In this document: positions 54,861-64,000 of the stretch, one piece after another
Layout: the number at the start of each line of letters is the position of its first letter
Position numbering within the stretch: the stretch's first letter is position 1
Source of the DNA: Perca fluviatilis
Lineage: Eukaryota > Chordata > Actinopteri > Perciformes > Percidae
Reading direction: 5' to 3'
Assembly: GCF_010015445.1 (NCBI RefSeq)
Contig: NC_053115.1
Span: 6,749,076-6,813,075 of the forward strand
Length of the DNA stretch: 64,000 nt
The notes under the pieces: model-generated
Database searches by the model: none
What the model was told of the DNA's origin: nothing
What the model saw: the letters and a program-made list of their open reading frames with translations, nothing else
Made by a program: the position numbers and the translations under genes

Positions 54861-57454
54861 AAAGAAGGATCCAAGAAGTGAAATGTTGTGGATATTGACT
54901 AATATAATGATAATATAGTCCTTAGTGTAAAGCGTCACTAGAAACACACCACCTGTTTGTGCGCAGCATCTTGATTCTGAGGCTGCATGTCTGTCCACCG
55001 ATTTGACCCGCGGAGCGCCCAGGCAGACAGTGCCACCTTCTGCCAAGGTGACCTGTCACCACAGGCTTTTAAACAGGCCTGCCATGGGTCTTACGTCACC
55101 CAGGGGAGCTGTAAAAGTGTTAACACCATGCACACTCTGCTCACTGGTATTAGGGAAAGGCCTGGTTACAGGAATAGCCACCTGTTCCCTTCTGGTCTGG
55201 GATGACTGCCCCGACTGTCCCCAAGGACCCCCATGGCTACCACAACCACAGATACACACTGAGAGGAATGGCAAAGCTAAACAAACACACCACTGTGGTC
55301 CACAGTATACCTCAATTTGTAGATTGTCACTCGAAAGAAGTATTTCAGTGCAGTCAGTCAGGCTTCCAACAGAAAACCATTTGCATAATGTACACAAAAA
55401 GATACCTATTTTCTAAATCAATATTGATAAAAACTATTGATTTTAATTAAAAACCTAAAACATTTCAATTTTATTTAAATTAGTTTGCCACAATTTACCT
55501 TTCATTAAACCCATTCCTGCCTTGGCAAAAGCACATAACAATTTAACCCTCTCGAAATGTTCTGTTATCCGTGGATTAAAAATACCTGAATGGCTAGTGT
55601 CACCACCCTCCTCCTCCTCCTCCTCCTCCTCCTCCTCCTCCTCCTCCACACTCACATAAACACACAAACGTGCTCATCATGTTTCATGTGGACAGCTGCG
55701 ACAACATACAGATGTTGGCTGAAGCTCTGGGCAATACAGCTCCAAGTGAATTGTTTCCATTTACTTTTCAAAATAAAGATGGTGAACCATGTTTATTTTA
55801 TGCATGATGGCTGATTATACCGTTGCCAGTGAGTAATGTATATTTAGATGACTGACTCGTGGATAAAGCAGGATTTCCTGAGCGTTATTTATTGTCTCAG
55901 TCTTTTAAGTGTGTCATTACCCTGTTTGTCAAATTCAATTACGAATGTATTAATGGCTAATTGTTCCGGCTGTTTTCCCAGTTCAAAGTCCTTTACAAGT
56001 CAAATAAATACTAAATCTGTATTTCATTTTACGGTCATCAATGCTGTTTTCTATGTATGGGTCTTTCTGGAAAGTTTGATTAAGGAGGAAAGGAAAACAT
56101 GTTCTGAGCCACCACACCTTTTTAAATAGTCAGCTTTTGACATTGCACCTTTTATAATTTGAGCGGGTACTACACCCACTAGACTAGATCTAAACTACAC
56201 CTAAAAGACTGATGACAAACGATAGATATTTATCCTGTGTAGAAATCCTCTAAAGACCACTCCGCCCTTCCCAATGCTGACAAGCTGCTGGCTACAGAGT
56301 GGCACCCTTTCCTTCTGTTCCCGTTCTGTGGTTTCTGTGTAAATGAAATGGATTTCAGGGCCTAGGTGTGAGGGAAAGGGTGCAGTTCATTTTAGATCCC
56401 AGTGTCTGGGGCCAATGTCATCCTCACTGCAGCTGTTGGTGGAGGCCTTCCTTTATAGCCTGTTACCTCACCATAACCGGGTTATGAAAATATCATCACT
56501 CTTTATGTATGTGTGTAAGGACAGAGGGTGGCGCTTGACTCAGTGCTAAATTGAGAGTAGTGATGGATCCTCGTGGTCACCACCAGCTCCGTGTGTCACT
56601 TCTAAGAGTTAGAAAGCTTACAAAAAAAAGGACCGTACAACCGTGATTATGTCATACTCTGCATTTTCATTTGTTTTCCTTATTCAAAACTAAAAAGTTG
56701 AAGTAAACAGTCCAATGTGTTGTTCATTTTATTTTTGTTCTGCGTGCCCATCGTGTGTGACAAAAAGCCCAGGCTAATTGCCATTTCCCAGACAGGACAT
56801 CTATTTCTCTTCTGTTAAGTTTCCATCCTCCCCTTTCACATTACTCATTGAAAAGTTGATGTCACTTTCTTTTCACACTCATTTTTTTTTTTTTAATTCC
56901 TCAATGTCGCAACTGAGTGCCAAAATCCTCCACACAGCACTTTCAGAAACAGCTTGTTTACTTGTGCAGAAAGTGTAGAAAGTGGGTCTCAGAGGGGTGT
57001 TTTTTTTTTTTCCGTGTTACAGTGTGTATTTTTTTTTTTTTTTTTTTTTTTCCCCGCCGCTGTCGGGCATTTGTTCTTGAATAGAACAAAATGAGACAGT
57101 AAATGAAAAAAGGAAAAAACAAAAGCCGGCCCTGAAGTCAGATTTAAAACAGAGTTTCGTACGACAGTTTTGATGTGTGCCTCGTGAATAACTGGCATCC
57201 ATTAGTTCTAGTGCAGCATAAGAGTGCCTCGCTGCTTTTCTCCAACCCTGTTCTCCCCGCTTCTCCCTGGAACGAGCCTTTGAAAACTTTTAAAATGCTC
57301 CAGGTCCTCGCCTCCCTCACTAATAAACGTCAGTAACATCGCCTCTGTTTGTCTCTCTGTAGCACACAACCGTCCTGAAACCTCAAAATGATAGACTTAG
57401 CCTTCACTTTCTGTCCTAGAAGAACTTCAAAACTTTTCTAAAAGAATTTTGTTT
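54861..57454. other. Intergenic stretch without a supported gene
   Basis: No exon recognised. Contains the CTC microsatellite (55606-55647) and T-rich runs at 56882-56895 and 57000-57050. Confidence 0.5.
55606..55647. repeat. (CTC)n microsatellite
   Basis: About 14 CTC units; leucine/glutamate open frames across it are artefacts. Confidence 0.95.
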
Positions 57455-57545
57455 GCACCATGAAATTGTAATTTCCCCATTGGGGATCAATAAAGAGTAT
57501 AACTTATATTATTAATTATAAATTATTATTATTATTATAAATAAA
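57455..57545 (+). mobile_element. LINE 3' tail fragment
   Basis: TGTAATTTCCCCATTGGGGA followed by TCAATAAAG and a TTAT/ATTA repeat is the plus-strand counterpart of the tail seen on the minus strand at 1681-2096. Confidence 0.55.
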
Positions 57546-57976
57546 TTATAAATTATGCAGGACCTCAGCATTCAGCAAACTAACAGTTTAGTGTCAAACC
57601 TCTAAAGCCGTGTCGGCAGCTTCCACATAAACAACGTGAAGAGGCACGTGGCCTCGCAGCACAGTCGAGCATAAATTAGACAGAGGTTGTGATCTGGGGC
57701 CCTGATGCCTGTCAGCTGTGGGAGGGACTGTGTGCTGATGGAGAGGTGAGTAATAGATTGTCCAGAGGTGGAGATAGAGAAGGGGGGCAGATGATGTTGT
57801 GGCTGCATGAACTAAGGACTTGTGTAAGTGTGTTTGTGTGTGGTCAGTCAGCTTGGTCTAAACTCCAGTATTCCTCTCCTTATTCTAATGTCTAACATAA
57901 ATGTACTTATAGGTAGGATGTACAATTTATACTTAATATACTATAAATACAATTGGATGGAAATTATTACAATATC

Positions 57977-58244
57977 GGGGCAGGGGTGGCCTAAAGGTTA
58001 AAGAAGTGAGCTTGTGACCGGGAGGTCGTCGGTTCAATCCCCAGACTGATAGGATAAAATCTGGGTGGTGAAAGTGAAAGAGCAGTGCTTGTCCCTCCTT
58101 CATTACCACCACTGAGGTGCCCTTGAGCAAGGCCCTCTAACCTCCAACTGCTCCAGCAGATCAGACTGTGGTTGTACTGGGCAGCTTCCAGGTATGAATG
58201 TGGAACTGTGTGAATGTGACAGCAAATAAAAATGCAAATAAAAA
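57977..58244 (+). mobile_element. tRNA-derived SINE, a second family
   Basis: The tRNA-like head has GTGGCCTAAAGGTTAAAG (A box) and GTCGGTTCAATCCCC (B box). It is followed by a conserved body with GAGGTGCCCTTGAGCAAGGC, resembling the central domain of V-SINE type elements, and an AAATAAAAATGCAAATAAAA tail. Distinct from the SINEs at 11782 and 12293. Confidence 0.85.
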
Positions 58245-58487
58245 CTGGTGGATGGTGATGCATTTTGTTTAATTCTTTAAAGACAAAAAATGCAAAACTT
58301 GTGTTATCTGGAGACTTTATACATTTAACATGTGAATGTTTTTGGCCATCATTTCTATCAGTTATGATAACATCGTGCTCAGCAAAGCAAGCCAGTAATT
58401 TAACCATATTACTGTATCTACAGTAAATCGCTTTATTTGGAGGTAATAGCATATGCCTTTATGAATCACCTTCATTTTACCTGAGTG

Positions 58488-58826
58488 TAGTCTCGCATTG
58501 CCAGACCTTCCTTCACAGAGCTGCGGAGGAGGGTCTGGCTAGTCCATACAGCATTCCGGGATGGGAGAAGAACGTGCTCTGGTTTATTGGCATTTCTTTA
58601 AACCAATCACAATCGTATGAGCAGCCCTAAGCGCTGCACGGAGCCACGGTGCTGCTGAAATATAGCCTCGGGAAGGAACTTGTTTTGGTGGAACATGTGT
58701 ACGTTCGAAAGTTGTTTTTGTCTAGCTAGCTGTCTGGATTTACCCTGCAGAGATCTGAGGAGCAGTTAACCATAGTCCTCATAAATTGGCTGGAGTTTAA
58801 AATGCCAACACAAAGAAAGCAGAAGA
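58488..58826 (+). repeat. Interspersed repeat (TAGTCTCGCATTGCCAGACC), copy B
   Basis: Direct copy of the repeat at 54486-54860, about 4.0 kb away, with a different middle segment (near 58620-58660) and an AACACAAAGAAAGC end. Confidence 0.85.
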
Positions 58827-59931
58827 TATAAAGCTGATGATCTTTTACTGCATCTGAAATATGAACCAATAACTGTAATAAGTTCCAGCTTTTTCAGCTT
58901 TGGATGTTGGTGAAAGAAAGTGGGTGATCTGACCTCGGGGCATTACTTCTACCCTCTTGCTGGGATGTGACTGCTTACTGTACATCCATGTACCTCCCAT
59001 ACAGCCTGCATGGGATCATTACTACTTCAGAGTTGCATTACATGCTCAAGGTGCCTTTTTCTTTGTGACATGTGGGGCCTTTTGTGGCACTGGGCCTTCT
59101 ACCATGTACAAGCAGTAACTGTAGCATTCCTGCTACATGTGGCCTTAAGCAGACAAAAGAACACTATTTAACATTATGATGATATGTTCCAAAAGACCAA
59201 TAGGCTCTATAGGAGGAGCTTTTGAACTTTTAAGCAGTATTTCTGTTTCTCTGTAATCAGATTGTGGTTCTAGTTATGATTTCTTTGTCCCTGCACAATG
59301 TGACATTGTAGGCACATTATGTCACTGACCACATGGAAGCCAACCATAACGTATAGTGTAATGTCATCATGGTGGCATCTTCTAACTGCATTATGCGAGC
59401 ACAAGTATACATATATTTCAGATGATTTAAGCTTGTGTAATATGTGATATATCTGGGAGATTTTGAGCAGCTCATGTTCCTCTTGCTACTTCCATTGTGC
59501 CATTGTGAGAAACAGACTTCAACTAAATTGGATCCAGCATCTCCCAGGGCCATCCATCCAAGTTGAGCATTTGTCTGATGCATTCACTCAAAATGTTTGT
59601 TCTCATCACGATAGGACAAAACAAAAGATACGTATCTTTTTCTCATGATCTCATCACAGTCCAAACTGATTAAACCTCTCTACTTTGTTCAGTTTCCCCC
59701 TGGAGACAAAAAAAGGTTACATATTTTAAATCTCAGTGTGCATCTTGATTGCAAAGAGGGAGAACCCTGTCTTTCATCTTTTTGATTGATGTGAAGCAGA
59801 CACTGATGTCTGTAAAATCAGCAGGGTCTCTGTAGTGGTGGGTCTGATTAAGTGTATTTGTGTTTGTCTGTGTATCTAAACTTTTACTCCTCGTATCATT
59901 TCAGTTGAGTGTTATATGATGATGTCTAGTC
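58827..59931. other. Intergenic stretch without a supported gene
   Basis: No exon or repeat recognised. Confidence 0.5.
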
Positions 59932-60436
59932 TAGGGGTGGAACGGTACACAGAAGTCACGGTTCGGTTCAGACATCTCAGTTCGGTACGAGTTCGGTACA
60001 ATGGAGGGAAAAACAAAGCAAAAATGCACAAGGCAATTTAAATCTTTTTTTGATTGTGCATGTCTCTGGCTGTACCACCTAGTGTCATACAGTCTCTCCC
60101 CTGAGCTAGCCGCAACAGCCTGAAGTGTGTAAAGTAAGATCTAAACAGTAAACGATAAGTATCCCACATCATCTCCAGACTCCATCTGTAACAAAATAAG
60201 ACAATCAGCTATAAAAAATACAGCATCTCTGTTCTCTGCAAAGACAAACTAAATTACCTGATTAATGCAATGTTATCACGACGTCTCCCGGCCATTTTTC
60301 ACCGCAGAAAGCTGCTCCCTGCCTGGCTAAAGCTAATATAGTTAGCCTGAAGAAACAAGGCGTCTGTCCCAACTAACGTTACGGTTCGGAGCTGCGACGC
60401 TGGAAATGTAACACTAATCTACAACAACAGTCTTAT

Positions 60437-60895
60437 GCTGTTTACACGTGGCCGGCTATTTTCATAAACGGACATTTCAACCTCTCCGTTTAAAAAAAAA
60501 TAACATCGTGCACAGCTGTCAGTTTTCAGAAAAGTGTTCGTTTACACGTACCAGTGTATATATATATATGCCATCAATGCAGTCAAGAGCATGCCAAACC
60601 TGTAGGTGGCGGTGTAAACGAGAAGCTCAAGCCCACGTTAGCCAATCAGAATCCCGAAAATAGCAACAACAGCAACCAATCACTTCCTCTTTCTCTCTCT
60701 CGGCTGCCTAAACCTCCGTTTGTCTCAGTTTACATGCAAACGTGCAAACAAAGATTTCAAAAATCTCCACTCTGGCCGAAGTTTTTAGAAAAACTCGTTT
60801 TCAGAGGTGAATTCTCCGTTTGCGTGTAAACGAAGGGCGCAAACGAAGGGAAATGGCTCCGTTTGTAAAAATAACCGTGTACGTGTAAACAGGGC
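60437..60895. mobile_element. Nested MITE with TGTTTACACG ends
   Basis: The left end GCTGTTTACACGTGG and the right end, inverted (GCCCTGTTTACACGTACACG), are flanked by CTTAT on both sides (60432-60436, 60896-60900). CCGTTTGC/GCAAACG words recur inside. Confidence 0.75.
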
Positions 60896-61084
60896 CTTAT
60901 CCACCAGTCTGTCGCCTGTACTACTGGAACTGACTGGGAAACCGAAGTTTTCCCAAACTTGCGATCTTAAAGAGGCCGGCGGGTCCTCTAACTCTTGTGG
61001 GTCGCCACCGCTCGCCACGCTCGTCCTTAGTGCTGCTATCTATACTATACTGTTATGGACAGAGATCTTTTTTCTATGTGCTCA

Positions 61085-61385
61085 CTAAAGTCTGGAATGA
61101 CATTCCATAGCACATCAGAACTTTAACGTCAATAAGATCATTTAAATTAACATTTGCTCGCTATTTAATGGAGAGGTATACCTGTGACCATTGAGTCAGC
61201 TTTATGGCTTTGCCCTGTTGCTCATTCTCCTGGTCTGTGTGTTTGTTAGTGTTCTGTCTAGGAGTTTTTGTTGTGTATGTGGTGTTTATGTTCTGAACCT
61301 GCTGAAAATCAGTTTTACACTGAGTCAGGCCCGATTGTCTTTAATCTTTTCCTGTTTAATAAATAAAAAATGAAAATGAAATGAA
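61085..61385 (+). mobile_element. LINE 3' fragment nested in the hAT-like element
   Basis: The start reads VWNDIP then (stop) HIRTLTSIRSFKLTF, like the C-terminal VWN-x-LP-x-IR-x5-FK pattern of L2/CR1-type LINE polyproteins. The end is an AATAAATAAAAAATGAAAAT tail. A stop within the motif shows it is dead. Confidence 0.55.
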
Positions 61386-62029
61386 TCTCTGACTCACTAA
61401 AACTGCATACATAGGCGGAGCTCGGCTACAGGTGTTTTCTAGGTGGTGCGCCAGAGCTTCAGAGGTAAGGCGGGGCTACAGATTAGGTGTCCCTAAAGAA
61501 CCTGCGTATCTAACAGTAGTTCTGCATTACATTAATTAATTTGCACGCAAGTTTTATTTATTTTCATACCGTGTATTCTCCGTGTAAATTCATGCACTGA
61601 ACCGTGACGCCCGTACCGTTTCGGTTCAATACGAATACATGTACCGTTCCACCCCTACTCTAGTCCTCTGGATCTGAGACCCTCAACAGGTTGAATGTGT
61701 AACCACTTTAGAGTAATTACAGATAAAAGTCACATAAAAGTCAGTAAAATAAAAAGGACTAAGAAATGTGCAATGTCTGAAAGATGATCCCTGAATAGAC
61801 GTACATACACACAGAGGCTAATTTGAGAAGATTTTGTTCAGGCAGCCCTGCTGTCCAAACATGGTTAAAGCTAGTGAGAGTAATAGCAATCTCAAATTAC
61901 GATACTTCTGACAAATAAAGTAATGCTAATAAGTAAAAATAACAATATAATCAGACGGTTTCATTGAAACCAATAAAATATTAATTACCAAGATTGAGCC
62001 ATGCTGGCTGTTCTGTGAGGCTGTCTTTA

Positions 62030-62515
62030 GGCACGATGGTGCTTTGAGCTAAATGCTAACAACAGCATGCTAAGTTAAAGTTAAGCAGGTTTAATGTTTG
62101 CTATGTGTACTATCTTAGTTTAGCGTTATAGCATGCTAACATTTAGAACTTAACACAAAGTACAGCTAAAGCTGATTAATGTCGGTATTTTTTTTTTTAA
62201 AGATATTAGGTTTATAAATTTAATTATTGGACACATTTACATTTTGACCTGAATATGATGCTACAGTAAAAGGTGCTGCTCATGGATGTGTGTACCAAAT
62301 CTCATGGCAATCAATCCAAAGTTAAAGAGACATTTCACGAAAAACAATGAATGTCAGCCTCATGGTGGCACTAGAGGCAAAGTCAGGGGATCGTCAGAGT
62401 CATGTCTGGGAACCATGAGTGTCTGTACAAAATCCAACGGCAATCAATCCGATAGTTTTGAGATATTTCAATCTCGACCAAAGTGATTGACTGACCGACG
62501 TTGCCATCCATAAAG
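62030..62515. repeat. Interspersed repeat with internal duplication
   Basis: It contains AGCATGCTAA words. Two related halves follow: TGTGTACCAAATCTCATGGCAATC with CAATCC at about 62290-62320, and TGTCTGTACAAAATCCAACGGC with CAATCC at about 62420-62455, the latter followed by GAGATATTTCAATC. This resembles a very common teleost repeat of unclear class. Confidence 0.6.
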
Positions 62516-62599
62516 CTGTGTACAAAAAAAAAAGTCCTCCAGTTCTCTCATTTTGAGTGTCAAGCAGATTATGTTCGACTAACATCACTAACATTTAGG

Positions 62600-63262
62600 C
62601 CCCTATTTTAACGATCTAAGCGCATGGCGTGAGGCGCATGGCGCAGGTCCGTTTAGGGCGTGTCCAAATCCACTTTTGCAAGTGCAAAAGGGTCCGTGCG
62701 CTGGGCGCATGGTTCAAAAGGGTTGTACTTAGTGTCTTCATTAATTCATAGGTGTGTTTTGGGCGTAACATGCAATAAACCAATCAGAGTGTCATCTCCC
62801 ATTCCCTTTAAAAGCCAGGCGCGTTTGTACCTTGGCGCATTGCTATTATGATGGCGGATTTGCACCGTAATATTTTTATTTGTAATCTTTTGCATGTTTG
62901 TGTGCTGCTGCGCTTCCCTGTGTGCACATGCTGTGCATTAGCCTAGGTGCATTTTACTAATTTGCTGTTAAAATAACAATGACTTTAGACCAGGTTTTTG
63001 TTGGTCACTGGCGCGATCACTTCCCGCTGCCTCAACATAGCAATACACTAAGAATGCACTTGAACACACCTCCCTGTAGGACCAGCATGCCCATGGGCGC
63101 AAAGATGGGCGCAGGTGCATTTGCTGTTTAAACGACACGGGCTCTGGACGGGAAATTGACAACTGGGTCGGTCTTAAACTTGCAAAGACACTTGCGTCGG
63201 GCTTTGCGTCGGGCTTTGCGTCGGGCTTTGCGCTGCGCCGGGTGCAAGATAGGGCCCCTAGT
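62600..63262. mobile_element. Probable hAT-like MITE with internal 12-bp tandem repeat
   Basis: The left end AGGCCCCTATTTTAACGATC and the right end, read inverted (TAGGGGCCCTATCTTGCACC), suggest terminal repeats. The interior is rich in GGCGCA/TGCGCC. CGTCGGGCTTTG is repeated three times near 63194-63230. No coding sequence supported. Confidence 0.55.
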
Positions 63263-64000
63263 CTTACAGACTTGATGTGTACTGACAGTTATAAACTTGT
63301 GTCGATAGATGACATACAGTAAATATTTCTCTACACAAAACATGAAGTGAGTCTGAGTGAGTAGTGCCACACAGCAAGGATAAAAAAGATAGTTTGGACC
63401 TAGTTGTGTATGAAATGTCATTTTTACGATTACACACTCCAGAGTGAGGCACTGAACAGGACCTGTTTTCATAAAGACTTTTCCGTAGAGGGGCACTGCA
63501 CTTTTCCTCTAATATGGTAAGCTTTAAAGATTGTATTTCCCTCTTATTGTGGGACCAGTGCCAGACATGGCATAGCTCTGGGTCATTTAAAGAGTTTGCT
63601 CAATGTCTGCGCATAGTATGCACACACATTCCCATGCACAAACTTGCAAATATGATCCGTATGTGCATTGAAACATAGTTGCAAGCATAAACGCAAGGAG
63701 CAGCATTATTTTCTTTCTCACGCACTTTGCAAAGCAGTTTTGTACTCTTTGAAAACCTAATTAGGGTTGTCGAAAAACCGCAGTCACTGAAAAATTTAAA
63801 AATACAAGATACAAAAAAAGGTCACTTTCACCTTTTCAAACTGACAAGCTGTTCCAGCCACACACATTACTTGAAACGATGCCAGCATTTTCTTGCCTTT
63901 TTTTTTTTTTTTTAACAAATCTGACATGCTCCAATTTATATGGCATTATAGCTGCTATAATAGCACAAAAAGAGCTCCTGCCATTAAGGAAGGATGGATT
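63263..64000. other. Intergenic stretch without a supported gene
   Basis: No exon recognised. Contains a T-rich run near 63898-63913. Confidence 0.5.

Larger units (their letters stand above)
59932..61657. mobile_element. hAT-like non-autonomous element with 8-bp target duplication and nested insertions
   Basis: It begins TAGGGGTGGAACGGTACA and ends TGTACCGTTCCACCCCTA (18-bp inverted ends). It is flanked by GTCTAGTC (59924-59931) and CTCTAGTC (61658-61665), 7/8 matching. The length, 1726 bp, includes a nested MITE (60437-60895) and a LINE fragment (61085-61385). No transposase recognised. Confidence 0.87.

Noticed and set aside
54987..55416. Overlapping open frames (up to 137 codons) at 55 kb
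   Set aside because: Frames on both strands with no domain, no splice-supported continuation and no poly(A) signal fitting a gene.

Overview
The window is nuclear DNA of a teleost fish, most likely a percomorph. The evidence is spliced vertebrate genes with long introns, dense Tc1-, hAT- and Harbinger-type transposon debris, tRNA-derived SINEs, LINE 3' tails and many long CA/TG, TA and trinucleotide microsatellites. There is no bacterial or phage logic (no operons, CRISPR or ribosome-binding sites). I cannot name the species.

All four recognisable genes lie on the + strand in the first 37 kb. (1) The last two coding exons and 3' UTR of itpr1, an ER calcium-release channel (1309-4555). (2) The complete five-exon bhlhe40, a circadian and hypoxia-responsive repressor (8238-10201, 403 aa). 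(3) A complete eleven-exon naaa, a lysosomal N-acylethanolamine acid amidase (18013-20938, 352 aa). (4) A complete seven-exon arl8b, a lysosomal small GTPase (26752-34115, 186 aa). The order ITPR1-BHLHE40-ARL8B is the one known from human 3p26. NAAA lies elsewhere in human (chromosome 4), so naaa between bhlhe40 and arl8b is the notable local difference. The genes share no operon-like relation; naaa and arl8b both act at lysosomes, but I infer no coupling.

The spacers hold repeats. An array of ~245-bp units (21.4-24.05 kb) begins just downstream of naaa and is split by a solo LTR with a clean 4-bp target duplication. Two decayed Tc1-like transposons sit at 15.5-16.7 kb and 31.8-33.2 kb, and a PIF/Harbinger remnant lies in the inferred arl8b 3' UTR. 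From about 37.2 kb to the end I find no gene. That stretch holds nested miniature elements (45.37-46.95 kb, 59.93-61.66 kb), long foldback Tc1-like derivatives, SINEs, LINE tails and apparently unique non-coding sequence.

I found no sign of a new multi-gene system. The points most worth checking are the naaa position, the array with its solo LTR, a GC-AG intron in naaa, the nested transposons, and candidate CRE, E-box and M-box sites upstream of bhlhe40 and arl8b. All exon boundaries were derived by hand from GT/AG (one GC/AG) signals, reading-frame phase and remembered family sequence; none were checked by alignment software.
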